A DNA stretch of 64,000 nucleotides from an uncultured Clostridia bacterium (GTDB taxonomy: Bacteria > Bacillota > Clostridia > UBA1381 > UBA9506), in assembly GCA_934438075.1 (NCBI GenBank), contig CAKSBF010000005.1:62001-126000 (forward strand). Direction: 5' to 3'. The position numbers were made by a program, and so were the translations under genes. Positions 42,705 to 51,467 of the stretch are shown here, one piece after another. Numbering within the stretch: position 1 is the stretch's first letter; the number at the start of each line of letters is the position of its first letter. The notes beneath the pieces were generated by a model. It saw only the letters and a list, made by a program, of their open reading frames with translations. It was not told where the DNA came from and did not search any database.

Positions 42705-43370
42705 TTGTATCTTGTAGGGCTGCTTCGTCCGTTTCGCATGGGAAACATTGATATTTTATCACTTCTCATCCGTGCGGTTGTTATATTACTCGCTATTTCC
42801 GCACACGAAATGGCGCATGGATTTGTTGCATACAAATTAGGCGATCCCACTGCCAAATCAATGGGCAGACTATCGCTTAATCCGCTGAAACACTTAGACC
42901 CCGTTGGTGCACTTTGCATGTTGTTGTTTGGGTTTGGCTGGGCAAAACCGGTCATTATCAATCCTTACTATTTTAAAAATGTAAAACGTGATACCGCATT
43001 GACAGCACTTGGCGGACCGCTGATGAATTTTTTATTGGCATTTATCGGCATTGTCATTTTTAAAATATTAATCGTAGTGAAAGTTCCCGTAAACGGCTTT
43101 ACACAGTTTGTTGCAACCTTTTTAAACTCTTTTATCGCACTGAATGTCGGTTTGGGTTCATTTAACCTAATCCCGATCCCACCGCTCGATGGTTCAAAAA
43201 TATTCCTTTCGCTGTTGCCAAACCGTTTATACGCGGACATCATGCGCTATGAACGCTTGGGCTGGATTATCCTGGTCTTTGCGCTTGGCACTAATGTATT
43301 AACGCCGGTAATGTATGCAATACAAAATTTTATCATTCATATTTTAACCTTTTTGGTGGGAGGGCTATAA
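42705..43370 (+). CDS. site-2 protease family membrane metalloprotease, M50 (221 aa)
   Basis: The zinc motif HExxH is in ISAHEMAHGFVAYKLGD (near 33-50) and the second metal segment is FNLIPIPPLDGSKIF (near 147-162, NxxPxPPLDG). Five or six hydrophobic segments surround them. This compact M50B form is the common clostridial YwhC-like protein. It cleaves transmembrane segments; the substrate is unknown. The start is taken as TTG 42705 with AGGACGTGA upstream, though the next in-frame ATG (42738) cannot be excluded. It abuts scpA with no gap, so it is transcribed with the chromosome-segregation genes. Confidence 0.9.
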   Translation: MYLVGLLRPFRMGNIDILSLLIRAVVILLAISAHEMAHGFVAYKLGDPTAKSMGRLSLNPLKHLDPVGALCMLLFGFGWAKPVIINPYYFKNVKRDTALTALGGPLMNFLLAFIGIVIFKILIVVKVPVNGFTQFVATFLNSFIALNVGLGSFNLIPIPPLDGSKIFLSLLPNRLYADIMRYERLGWIILVFALGTNVLTPVMYAIQNFIIHILTFLVGGL

Positions 43371-44117
43371 TTGGAAGAAAATCAGCTTTCTGTAAAGCTT
43401 GAGGTGTTTGAAGGTCCTCTGGAACTATTGCTGCACCTGCTGAAAAAAAATAAAGTAAGCATTTATGACATACCGATTGTAAAAATAACTGCTCAATATA
43501 TGGAATATTTGGATGCATACCATAAGTTTGATATGGAAGTTTCCAGCGAATTTCTTCTGCTTGCCGCCGAATTGCTGCTGATTAAATCCAAAATGCTTTT
43601 GCCCCGCCACGAAGAAGAGGAAGAGGATGATCCCAGAAAAGATTTGGTCGCACGTTTGGAGGAATATCAAAAAATAAAAAAAGCAGCTGAGTTTTTAAAA
43701 GGTCAGGAATTTTCAACATATTATAACTTTTTTAAGAAACCGGATATAATAGAAAAACGAGCACCCGATTACAGTACTCAATCTTATGATTTAGAGCGTC
43801 TCTTAGCTGCCTTCAGCATTATATTGGACAAATCAGAGCGCAAGGCTCCGCCGCCGAAAACATCTTTCTCCGGCATTGTCGGTCACGAAAAGGTTTCCGT
43901 CACTTCGCGCGCCGATTACATAAAAAGTCGCTTAACGCATGAAAAAAAGCTTACTTTTGCTGCTCTTTTTGAAGATATAAACACTCGCCCCGCTCTGGTA
44001 GCAACTTTTCTTGCATTGCTGGAAATGATGAAATTGGAGATTGTATTTGTTGATACTTCGGGTGATGACATTATAATAACAAAACTTAAAGATGGTGAAA
44101 TAACAAATGAGTTTTAG
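43371..44117 (+). CDS. scpA: segregation and condensation protein A (248 aa)
   Basis: The N-terminal LEVFEGPLELLLHLLKKNKVSIYDIPI and the acidic middle SKMLLPRHEEEEEDDPRKDL, then a C-terminal kleisin winged helix (FAALFEDINTRPALVATFLALLEMMKLEIV) are standard ScpA. It is the kleisin that bridges SMC heads with ScpB to compact chromosomes. Start is TTG at 43371, directly after the protease stop, with GGTGGGAGG upstream. It overlaps scpB by 11 nt. Length is normal. Confidence 0.96.
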   Translation: MEENQLSVKLEVFEGPLELLLHLLKKNKVSIYDIPIVKITAQYMEYLDAYHKFDMEVSSEFLLLAAELLLIKSKMLLPRHEEEEEDDPRKDLVARLEEYQKIKKAAEFLKGQEFSTYYNFFKKPDIIEKRAPDYSTQSYDLERLLAAFSIILDKSERKAPPPKTSFSGIVGHEKVSVTSRADYIKSRLTHEKKLTFAALFEDINTRPALVATFLALLEMMKLEIVFVDTSGDDIIITKLKDGEITNEF

Positions 44118-44736
44118 ACCGGACGCCGTAATAGAAAGCATATTGTTTGCCGCCGGAGACAGCGTCTCCCGCAAAGAACTGGCAGACATTATGGAGATGA
44201 GCGAGGAAGAAATTGCGCTCTGCATACAACAGTTAGAAGATTTTTACCGTGAAAATGAGCGCGGTTTAAAAATTATCAGCCTGGAAGATGAATATCAGCT
44301 TTGCACCACTGAACAAAATTACCGTTTTGTGCAGGCACTTGCAGAACCGCGTAAAAAACAATCTCTTTCACCCGCTGCACTTGAAACGCTGTCTATTGTT
44401 GCCTATCACCAGCCTGTGACGCGAGGCAGCATTGAATATATTCGCGGTGTTAATTCCGACGGACCGGTAAACCGGCTGATTGAGCGCGGCTTAATCGAAG
44501 AAGGAGGACGCCTTGATGCACCCGGCAGACCCATTCTTTATGTTACTACACAAGAGTTTTTGCGCAGTTTTGGGCTGACTTCTCTTTCCGAACTCCCCGA
44601 TATTGAAACGGGTATCGGCGCACAAATCTCCGTTGATTCGATTGCGATTGCTGAAGAAGATGAGGCAAAGGCGGCAGAGGTGCCTGCCGAAACCGACAGG
44701 GAAGAAAATTTTTCCGATATGGAAGATGAAGATTAA
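44107..44736 (+). CDS. scpB: segregation and condensation protein B (209 aa)
   Basis: Two winged-helix domains: VIESILFAAGDSVSRKELADIM and LSPAALETLSIVAYHQPVTRGSIEYIRGVNSDGPVNRLIERGLI, ending with the TTQEFLRSFGLTSLSELPDI segment, all diagnostic of ScpB. The tail (~165-209) is acidic and not conserved. The ScpB dimer binds ScpA in the SMC complex. The start lies within scpA (11-nt overlap), giving coupled translation. Confidence 0.96.
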   Translation: MSFRPDAVIESILFAAGDSVSRKELADIMEMSEEEIALCIQQLEDFYRENERGLKIISLEDEYQLCTTEQNYRFVQALAEPRKKQSLSPAALETLSIVAYHQPVTRGSIEYIRGVNSDGPVNRLIERGLIEEGGRLDAPGRPILYVTTQEFLRSFGLTSLSELPDIETGIGAQISVDSIAIAEEDEAKAAEVPAETDREENFSDMEDED

Positions 44737-44770
44737 AACTTTGCAAATTTGACGGAAATCAGGTGAACGA

Positions 44771-45415
44771 ATGATAGTTTTTGCCATTATAGTCGGCATA
44801 CTTGTTTTTCTCTTTGGACTGATTCTGCTATTGCCGTCACAGATTGGCATTGAATATGAAAACTCGGACGGAAAACAGCGATTGATACTGCACATTCGTT
44901 TAATCGGTATTCCGCTAAAAATAAACATTCCTGTGATAAAAGATGCGGAGAAGAAAAAGGGCAAAACAAAAAAGGTAAAAAAATCAGAAAAAACAGATAC
45001 GCCAAAAGATTCAAAAGAAAAAAAGACATTTTCCAATTTTCGTCAGACTGCAGTTAATATGAAAGATGCTTATAATGAGGCAAAAGATGATATGAAAGAT
45101 ATTTTGTCACAAATCCGTCAAAGAACGAAGTTTGACACCATTACCTTTTGTTTAAGTTTCGGGCTTTCCGACGCCGCAAAAACAGGCATTGCAACAGGGG
45201 CTGCCTGGGCCTCCTCTTCGTGTATTTTGTCTGTGCTCGACCATATGTTTGATATAAAAAAGATATATCTTGACGTGTCGCCCGACTTTAACCGTGAGCA
45301 TTTTCATTTATACATTAAAAGTATATTACGTCTGCGACTGGTGCATATTATTAACATTAGTATTCGAATTATTAAAATTGTCAACCTGTTCATCAAAAAA
45401 ATGGACATAAAATAA
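44771..45415 (+). CDS. DUF2953 family protein (214 aa)
   Basis: An N-terminal membrane helix (IVFAIIVGILVFLFGLILLLPS) is followed by a beta segment (IGIEYENSDGKQRLILHIRLIGI), a long Lys/Glu-rich linker (~60-105), and the C-terminal DUF2953 pattern (FCLSFGLSDAAKTGIATGAAWA...SCILSVLDHMFDIKKIYLDVSPDFNRE). Function is unknown. It is conserved between scpB and ytfJ in many spore-forming Clostridia, which points to a sporulation or envelope role. RBS CAGGTGAAC precedes the ATG. Confidence 0.9.
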   Translation: MIVFAIIVGILVFLFGLILLLPSQIGIEYENSDGKQRLILHIRLIGIPLKINIPVIKDAEKKKGKTKKVKKSEKTDTPKDSKEKKTFSNFRQTAVNMKDAYNEAKDDMKDILSQIRQRTKFDTITFCLSFGLSDAAKTGIATGAAWASSSCILSVLDHMFDIKKIYLDVSPDFNREHFHLYIKSILRLRLVHIINISIRIIKIVNLFIKKMDIK

Positions 45416-45438
45416 TTTACAAAAGGCGGTGTTTTAAA

Positions 45439-45909
45439 ATGGCGGAACATCCAATTAAAGGTTTAATGGAAACTGCAATGAAAAGCATAAAAGACATGGT
45501 GGACGTGAACACAATCGTCGGCACTCCGGTAGAATCGAAAGACGGAACGGTAATTATCCCGATTTCAAAGGTATCTTTTGGATTTGGTGCCGGCGGCAGC
45601 GAATTTGGCGCGCGTACCGGCGAAGCTCCCGATACCAACGCAAACTTTGGCGGTGGCTCCGGCGGCGGTGCAACAATTGACCCGGTTGCTTTTATGGTAG
45701 TCGGACAGGGGCAGATAAAGCTTTTGCCGCTTGACAAAGAGCCTTCTATTGTAGAAGATGTCATTGACAAAGTACCTTCTCTGCTTGATAAACTATCTGA
45801 TTTCTGCAAAAGCAAATGCAGCAAAAAGAATAAAGAAGAAAAAGACACAGCAACCGAAGAAGAAACAATAGAAACCATCGAAACGGTTAGCTTTACTGAC
45901 GAAAAATAA
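45439..45909 (+). CDS. ytfJ: GerW/YtfJ family sporulation protein (156 aa)
   Basis: The diagnostic N-terminal half: IKGLMETAMKSIKDMVDVNTIVG, then VIIPISKVSFGFGAGGSEF and FGGGSGGGATIDPVAFMVV (glycine-rich). The C-terminal tail (~115-156) is highly charged. In Bacillus, GerW (YtfJ) is a forespore protein needed for spore germination response. Its presence suggests this organism makes spores or descends from spore formers. It is last in the scpA-scpB-DUF2953-ytfJ set with an AAAGGCGG RBS; a hairpin at 45940-46007 follows. Confidence 0.95.
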   Translation: MAEHPIKGLMETAMKSIKDMVDVNTIVGTPVESKDGTVIIPISKVSFGFGAGGSEFGARTGEAPDTNANFGGGSGGGATIDPVAFMVVGQGQIKLLPLDKEPSIVEDVIDKVPSLLDKLSDFCKSKCSKKNKEEKDTATEEETIETIETVSFTDEK

Positions 45910-45939
45910 AAGCTTTCGAAAAAATAAGTATGAAATAAT

Positions 45940-46007
45940 AGGCTGCGGGCATATCCCTGGAATAGTGTTATAAAACCTATCCAAAAATACGTTCGCAGCC
46001 TCTCTTT
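45940..46007. terminator. possible terminator between ytfJ and rhaM
   Basis: AGGCTGCG (45940-45947) and CGCAGCCT (45994-46001) form an 8-bp stem with a 46-nt loop followed by CTCTTT; the genes on each side converge. Confidence 0.5.
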
Positions 46008-46051
46008 ATGATAGAGCAAACCTCCGGAAATATCTCAGGCAGATTGCCCTT

Positions 46052-46375
46052 CTATTTTAAATAAAACACTTCTTTCAAGCGAACCGGCGTTGCTTCCGAA
46101 AAATCAAACGAACCCTCCACCATTTTAGAGGTAATAGCATTCCACCTCTGGCAAGCCTCCGACTTATCAGTATAGGCAAATGCCGCTTCCGGATCATCAC
46201 ATTCGAAACAGTAAAAGAACTGATTCCCGTTTTGGAATATGGAATAGTTTTTAAAACCGGCCTTAGCATGTTCATCTAAAACCTCTTGCCAAGGATCTTC
46301 GTGCATTTTAACATATTCCTCCAGATACTCCTCTTTTACTTTCCACGTCCAAGCATATTTGTTACTCTTTTGCAT
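46052..46375 (-). CDS. rhaM: L-rhamnose mutarotase (107 aa)
   Basis: The sequence matches RhaM (YiiL): KYAWTWKVKEEYLEEYVKMHE near the start, the central GFKNYSIFQNGNQFFYCFECDD and the C-terminal CQRWNAITSKMVEG. It interconverts alpha and beta anomers of L-rhamnose, supplying the anomer used by rhamnose isomerase. Length is typical. It lies 30 nt after rhaB in the same direction, so the two are one unit. Ribosome binding site GGGAGAGAA precedes the ATG. Confidence 0.95.
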   Translation of the reverse strand: MQKSNKYAWTWKVKEEYLEEYVKMHEDPWQEVLDEHAKAGFKNYSIFQNGNQFFYCFECDDPEAAFAYTDKSEACQRWNAITSKMVEGSFDFSEATPVRLKEVFYLK

Positions 46376-46405
46376 AACTATTCTCTCCCATCTTAATTCA
46401 TTTTA

Positions 46406-47890
46406 TTACAGTGAAGCAATTGTCTTAAATGTTTCATATGCCTTATTCCAGTCCGCGCTGTCCTGCGGCTCATATACTTTAATCGGGAAGGAATCACGAA
46501 TGATACCGCGCGCATCCTTTAAGGAATCAATCTTCCCAAGAGCCATCAGCTGAACAACTGCATTTCCCGTGCTGGTTGCTTCTACCGGACCTGCAATAAC
46601 CTTCTTACCGGTTGCATTCGCCACAAAGCTGGTAACCATTGTATCTTTAATGCCGCCGCCCAACATATGTACAGCAGAAAGTTCCTTGCCCTGCACATCC
46701 TCAAGCGCTTCCGCAACCATACGGCATTTCATTGCCAAACTTTGTGCAGCACAGCGGATAATGTCCCCCTCCGTCTTTGGCACTGTCTGACCGGTTTTTT
46801 CACAGAAGTTACGAATTTTCTGCGGCATGTTGCCCGGTGTTGCAAAATCATGGTAATCCGGATCAATAAATGATTCAAACGGTTTTGCACCCCAAGCGGC
46901 CTGCTCCATTTCATCAAAGGAAAGCTCCTTGCCTTCTCTGCTCCATTGGCGGCGGCATTCCTGAATAATCCAAAGTCCCATAATGTTTTTCAGAAAACGA
47001 ATCTTACCGCACACGCCGCCCTCATTGGTAAAATCATAACGGTAAGAATCTTCCGTTACGTTTGGCGTGTCAAGCTCTGCACCCATCAGCGCCCATGTGC
47101 CGCTTGATATGTAAGCATAGCTGTAATCCTCCGTAACCGGAACACTGGCAACGGCAGAAGCAGTGTCATGGGAACCGACAGCAATAACAGGGATTTTCGG
47201 GCAGCCAAGCTCCTCACAGATAGCATCGGAAAGCTTTCCTATTTCCTCACCCGGCTGTACAATCTCGCAAAAAATATCCGTCGGAATATCCAGTTTTTCC
47301 ATCAGTTCCTTATTCCACTGTTTCGTATGCGGGTCAAGCAGCATAGAGGTCGAAGCAATGGTATATTCATTCTTCATAACCCCTGTCAGAAAATAGTTGA
47401 AAATATCGGGAATGAACAACATCTTCTTTGCCTGTTTTAAGCTGCTGTCATTTTTTTCTTTTGCCGCCATAAACTGAAACAGCGTGTTAAAAAAGCTGAA
47501 CTGAATACCGGTCTGGTCAAAAATATATTTTTTACCGACCTTTTTGTCTGCCAAATCAATCATACCATCTGTACGTGTATCACGGTAATGGTACGGATTG
47601 CCCAGCAAAACACCATTTTCATCAAATAAACCGTAATCAACGCCCCATGTATCAATACCAATAGCCTCAATATCTCTGTGCCCCGCATTGATCGTCTTGG
47701 AAATGCCTTTTTTAATTTCAAAAAACAAACGTAAAACATCCCAATAATAAGAACCGTTTACCATAACGGGATCATTGGAAAAACGATGCATTTCTTCTAT
47801 ATTCAGCTTTTTGCCGTCAAAAGTAAACAGCATGGCACGCCCGCTGGACGCACCAAAATCAAACGCAAGTACCTTGCTTAACTGTGCCAT
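46406..47890 (-). CDS. rhaB: rhamnulokinase (494 aa)
   Basis: FGGY-family kinase: VLAFDFGASSGRAMLFTFDGKKL at the N-terminus and GIDTWGVDYGLFDENG are specific for rhamnulokinase, followed by ATP-site segments SHDTASAVASVPV, YISSGTWALMG and HMLGGGIKDTMV. It phosphorylates L-rhamnulose at O1. RhaM follows it and a cupin precedes it by 13 nt. The isomerase (rhaA) and aldolase (rhaD) are not in this window. Rhamnose is a backbone sugar of rhamnogalacturonan, so this fits the pectin locus that begins about 1.5 kb further on. RBS GGAGGAAG precedes the ATG. Confidence 0.94.
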   Translation of the reverse strand: MAQLSKVLAFDFGASSGRAMLFTFDGKKLNIEEMHRFSNDPVMVNGSYYWDVLRLFFEIKKGISKTINAGHRDIEAIGIDTWGVDYGLFDENGVLLGNPYHYRDTRTDGMIDLADKKVGKKYIFDQTGIQFSFFNTLFQFMAAKEKNDSSLKQAKKMLFIPDIFNYFLTGVMKNEYTIASTSMLLDPHTKQWNKELMEKLDIPTDIFCEIVQPGEEIGKLSDAICEELGCPKIPVIAVGSHDTASAVASVPVTEDYSYAYISSGTWALMGAELDTPNVTEDSYRYDFTNEGGVCGKIRFLKNIMGLWIIQECRRQWSREGKELSFDEMEQAAWGAKPFESFIDPDYHDFATPGNMPQKIRNFCEKTGQTVPKTEGDIIRCAAQSLAMKCRMVAEALEDVQGKELSAVHMLGGGIKDTMVTSFVANATGKKVIAGPVEATSTGNAVVQLMALGKIDSLKDARGIIRDSFPIKVYEPQDSADWNKAYETFKTIASL

Positions 47891-47903
47891 ATTTTCTTCC
47901 TCC

Positions 47904-48248
47904 TTACATATCTCTGATAATCAGAGCCATAAATTCCAGTGTATCACTGCCAACATTTTTAATTCCGTGTCCATGACCGTCTGGTGTAAAGGTAACGTCG
48001 CCTGCCGTTACTGATACCTTCTGTCCATCATCGTCATATTCTCCGTTGCCGGATAATATGTAATAGCATTCGCTCTCCCCTGTATGAACATGAAAGTTTA
48101 CCTCTGCCCCCGGATCCAAGCTTGCCCGTGCATAAGTGCGCAAACTGCTTGGTGCATTTTCGTCAGAAATCAGCTTATCCAGCCGCAAAATGCCCTTCTC
48201 ACCGGCAGCCTCTGTTACTGTTTCTCTCTCATTTGACGTTGTTATCAT
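47904..48248 (-). CDS. small cupin protein (114 aa)
   Basis: A single cupin barrel: FHVHTGESECYYILSGNGEY (motif 1, HxHx..E) and GDVTFTPDGHGHGIKNV (motif 2, with His). Metal ligands are therefore intact. Small cupins like this may be sugar isomerases/epimerases or sensors; nothing fixes the role. ATG 48248 is preferred, with GGGAGGAAAG just upstream; a longer reading from 48299 has no RBS. It lies 13 nt before rhaB, so it is probably co-expressed with rhamnose genes. Confidence 0.85.
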   Translation of the reverse strand: MITTSNERETVTEAAGEKGILRLDKLISDENAPSSLRTYARASLDPGAEVNFHVHTGESECYYILSGNGEYDDDGQKVSVTAGDVTFTPDGHGHGIKNVGSDTLEFMALIIRDM

Positions 48249-48408
48249 TTCTTTCCTCCCAATAAACAAACTGCTGTTTCCATCAATAAACGAAACCAAT
48301 ACTTATATTATAACCATAACTTTCCGAAAAGTCAATCTATTCCTTTTACACTCTCTTCATGAAAACACACCGAGACCTCCTTCTCATAACTGAATATTTA
48401 CTGTTTCA

Positions 48409-48437
48409 TTGACAGAAAAAAATGTTTGTGGTATATT
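48409..48437 (+). promoter_or_regulatory. promoter of the pyridoxal kinase gene
   Basis: TTGACA (48409-48414), 17 nt, TATATT (48432-48437), 32 nt before the ATG. Confidence 0.8.
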
Positions 48438-48469
48438 AAATAAAAAGAATGAATACCTTGGAGGAAATT

Positions 48470-49300
48470 ATGAAGCGTATTATTAGCATTCAAGATATAT
48501 CGTGTGTCGGAAAGTGCTCCCTTACAGTGGCCTTGCCTATCATTTCTGCTATGGGTTCTGAAACGGCCATCCTTCCGACCTCCGTGCTTTCCACGCACAC
48601 AGCCTTCCCGAAATTTACCTTTCGGGATTTAACCGATGAAATCCAACCGATCGCCGATACTTTTTCCGAACTTTCGATTGATTTCGATGCAATCTACACC
48701 GGTTACCTTGGCTCTTTCAAACAAATTGAATTGGTGGAACAGTTTATCACCGAATTTAAGACAAAGGAAAATGTAGTGTTTATTGATCCTGTTATGGGTG
48801 ACAACGGTATGCTTTATAAAGGGTTCACACAGGAATTTGCTGACAAAATGGCGTGTTTATGCCAAAAAGCGGATATTATCCTGCCCAACCTAACCGAGGC
48901 CTCTTTTATGCTGCACCTCCCCTATCGCGAGGACTATGACGAAGAGTATATTCGCTCCATATTAAAACGTCTGACTGCTCTCGGTGTAAAATGTGCCGCC
49001 ATAACAGGCGTTAGCTTCCAAAAAAATCAAATCGGCGTATATCTTTATGACGCACAAAAAGATGAATATTTCAGCTATTTTAATGAACGTCTTCCCTCTT
49101 CCTTTCATGGGACCGGCGATGTTTTCGCTTCCTGCGCCCTCGGTGCTTATATGCGCGGCTGCAGTATGTCAGAAGCCTTAACCATCGCTGTGGACTATAC
49201 ATTGGAATGTATACGTTTGACAATAAAAGACCCAAATGCCCGTTTTTACGGGGTTAATTTTGAGCAAGCTCTGCCTATGTTAGTGAAAAAATTTGCATAA
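48470..49300 (+). CDS. pdxY: pyridoxal/pyridoxamine kinase (276 aa)
   Basis: Ribokinase-superfamily kinase: ISIQDISCVGKCSLTVALPIISAMG and LPTSVLSTHTAFP near the N-terminus, VVFIDPVMGDNGMLY in the middle, ILPNLTEASFML, and the catalytic FHGTGDVFASCALGA with its Asp (GTGD). The pattern is that of the clostridial pyridoxamine kinase group. It phosphorylates vitamin B6 vitamers. The ATG at 48470 follows TTGGAGG; an in-frame ATG 21 nt upstream lacks an RBS. A long structured terminator follows (49305-49384). It stands alone, convergent with the pectin operon. Confidence 0.9.
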   Translation: MKRIISIQDISCVGKCSLTVALPIISAMGSETAILPTSVLSTHTAFPKFTFRDLTDEIQPIADTFSELSIDFDAIYTGYLGSFKQIELVEQFITEFKTKENVVFIDPVMGDNGMLYKGFTQEFADKMACLCQKADIILPNLTEASFMLHLPYREDYDEEYIRSILKRLTALGVKCAAITGVSFQKNQIGVYLYDAQKDEYFSYFNERLPSSFHGTGDVFASCALGAYMRGCSMSEALTIAVDYTLECIRLTIKDPNARFYGVNFEQALPMLVKKFA

Positions 49301-49304
49301 AAAC

Positions 49305-49390
49305 AGGACTGTAAAAATGAGCAGAACACCATTAATCGGCTTTATCTTTTGCCGATGGTTTTCACCTAATCTTTTTACAGTCCTTTTTCT
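49305..49390. terminator. large nested terminator between convergent units
   Basis: AGGACTGTAAAAA (49305-49317) and TTTTTACAGTCCT (49372-49384) form a 13-bp perfect outer stem, followed by TTTTCT on the plus strand. Inside, ATCGGC and GCCGAT form a second stem. It can serve the kinase gene and the leftward pectin operon. Confidence 0.8.
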
Positions 49391-49407
49391 TTGCAGCAAA
49401 TCATCTG

Positions 49408-51456
49408 CTAAAAATCGTCGCCAACCTCCGACAATGCAGCAAGGATGATTCCCGTACCGTGGTCGTCATTAAAAGCTGTTTCCAGCTCCATATAATATTG
49501 AACTTCCATAGCACACCCCGACCCCTTGCAAACACCATACACATTGCCGTTTTTATCAATTGCATAGCGCAGAAGCGCATTCATTCCCTTTCGTATTGCC
49601 GCACTGCATTGCTCTCTTTCAAGGACATTCAGCCGTACTCCCCTTGCCAAACTCAGCACAAACATTGCTGTGGAAGAAGTTTCCGCATAAGAATCAGGAC
49701 GATCCAACACTTGATGCCACATCCCGTTTTCATCCTGGCAAGCTAAAATTCCCTCGGCAAATTCACATAGCATATTGCAGAAAAATTCATAATGCCGGTG
49801 TCCGGCAGGCAGGTGCAAAAGAATCTCCGTGAGCGTAAGCATGATCCAGCCGTTGCCTCTGCCCCAAGGAATACGGTTCATCAGGCCGGTATCCGGAAAA
49901 AAGATATGGGAATAAAGTTTCTTATCCTCCATAAATAGCCGTTTACGAAAACCGGTCAGCTGTCTCTTTAGTTCATCATAATATTCCTCTTTTCCAAACA
50001 ATTGTGCCAATCTTACCATAAAGGGACAGCTCATAAAGGTGTCATCCGCCCACATGGTCGACGGACGCCGAAAAGTCCCATCGGAAAACCGCGGAATCTG
50101 CGTAAACATAGCATGCTCCAGTTTTTTAATAAGAGCAATTGCACCATCATCTTGCGTAAGATTATAATACTCACTAAAATTCATACCCATTGTACCAATG
50201 GAATCCAAATCCTTCAAAGCAGTCCCGCGCTGCAACACGGACGCCTCACCGAAAATTTGCGCATCATATACTGCATATTCGTAATAGTCGAGCATATATT
50301 TCATATTTTTAATAAAATAGTTTTGATAATCGCTTCGACCGGTTGCCTTTTCTGCCAAAAGCAAGCCATAGTTGCCAACCATAGCAGCATAAAACCACTG
50401 CCCAAAAAAGCAAGTCTCCATATATACACGCAAATAGCTGCCGTCCTGCAGCCGCCAGAAACGTTTTTGTCCTTCTGATTCATAAGGCATATTAAAATTC
50501 AGCGTTTTGATTAAGTCCTCCCGTATTTTTGGAACAGACAGGAGCAGCCAGCATGCGCCGTATTTTCTTTGCGTCTCCAGAAACGGGATTCCAACACTCT
50601 CCGAATCCCATGTAAATCCGAAGTCCTTTCCCTTTTCGCATATTACTGCAATCTCATCTTCCTTTTGCACATCAATACAAATTTGGCTGCCGCGGCACAC
50701 TTCTTGTCGGTTGATATACAAAATCATTCCGCTTTCATTTTGCAGTGTCAGTCTTGTATTCTCCAAAGCATATGTAACCGCCGCCGCAAAAGTATCTTCT
50801 TTTTCCAACTGTGCAAAATCAATTTTCCTGCAAAACCGGGAAGGTTCCGGAAAAACATAATCGGTTTGGTTCCAGGCTGTCTCTTCTCCGGCTTGGTATA
50901 GCCTTGATATCTCATAACCATCCTCACCGCGATATTCGCCCCGTGCGATGACAACTCTTGTATGGAACAGATAATCCCGCGCCTTCATTACCACAAACAA
51001 CTTCAATGCAGTCAGAAAATAAAATTGAAAACTGTGATTATGACAAGTGCATTTCAGCACCAGCTCGTTAATTCCCTCTTTTAACATAAGCGGTACATAT
51101 TCATAATCTTTAATATCCGCGCTCTCCACTTGTCTGGTCTTTAAAATTTGTTTTCCATCATAAAATATTTCAACATTTCCGGCAACCGTTGCCACAATTT
51201 CCTGCGTTCTGTCTGAGGTCAGCCTAACACGCAGATATACATAATCGCCCTCTTTTGCCTCGGGATAATATTTGCTCAAATCAATTTTATCAAAAGAAAG
51301 ATCGGGAAGACTACCGATCCCCTTCTGCTGTATGCATGGTCTGTACACCATATTTTTCATTGGACGGGTACGAATCATATTATCCGCAATCAATTCAATG
51401 TAATCCTTATTCGCCAGGTGCAAATGGTACGCCGAGTTCTCTGTCTCAAAATACAT
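49408..51456 (-). CDS. GH105-type unsaturated glycuronyl hydrolase with N-terminal extension (682 aa)
   Basis: The C-terminal ~370 residues form an alpha/alpha barrel of the GH105/GH88 type: MWADDTFMSCPFMVRLA (catalytic-site Asp near 470), WGRGNGWIMLTLTEIL (near 533) and AETSSTAMFVLSLARGV. These enzymes remove the unsaturated uronic acid left by pectate/rhamnogalacturonan lyases. The N-terminal ~310 residues are beta-rich and not usual for the family (typically ~370 aa in all); they resemble an accessory beta-sandwich pair. There is no signal peptide, so it acts in the cytosol. ATG 51456 has AAGGAGGAAATC directly before it; the in-frame ATG at 51471 encodes that RBS. It is last in the pectin operon. 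Confidence 0.88.
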   Translation of the reverse strand: MYFETENSAYHLHLANKDYIELIADNMIRTRPMKNMVYRPCIQQKGIGSLPDLSFDKIDLSKYYPEAKEGDYVYLRVRLTSDRTQEIVATVAGNVEIFYDGKQILKTRQVESADIKDYEYVPLMLKEGINELVLKCTCHNHSFQFYFLTALKLFVVMKARDYLFHTRVVIARGEYRGEDGYEISRLYQAGEETAWNQTDYVFPEPSRFCRKIDFAQLEKEDTFAAAVTYALENTRLTLQNESGMILYINRQEVCRGSQICIDVQKEDEIAVICEKGKDFGFTWDSESVGIPFLETQRKYGACWLLLSVPKIREDLIKTLNFNMPYESEGQKRFWRLQDGSYLRVYMETCFFGQWFYAAMVGNYGLLLAEKATGRSDYQNYFIKNMKYMLDYYEYAVYDAQIFGEASVLQRGTALKDLDSIGTMGMNFSEYYNLTQDDGAIALIKKLEHAMFTQIPRFSDGTFRRPSTMWADDTFMSCPFMVRLAQLFGKEEYYDELKRQLTGFRKRLFMEDKKLYSHIFFPDTGLMNRIPWGRGNGWIMLTLTEILLHLPAGHRHYEFFCNMLCEFAEGILACQDENGMWHQVLDRPDSYAETSSTAMFVLSLARGVRLNVLEREQCSAAIRKGMNALLRYAIDKNGNVYGVCKGSGCAMEVQYYMELETAFNDDHGTGIILAALSEVGDDF

Positions 51457-51467
51457 GATTTCCTCCT

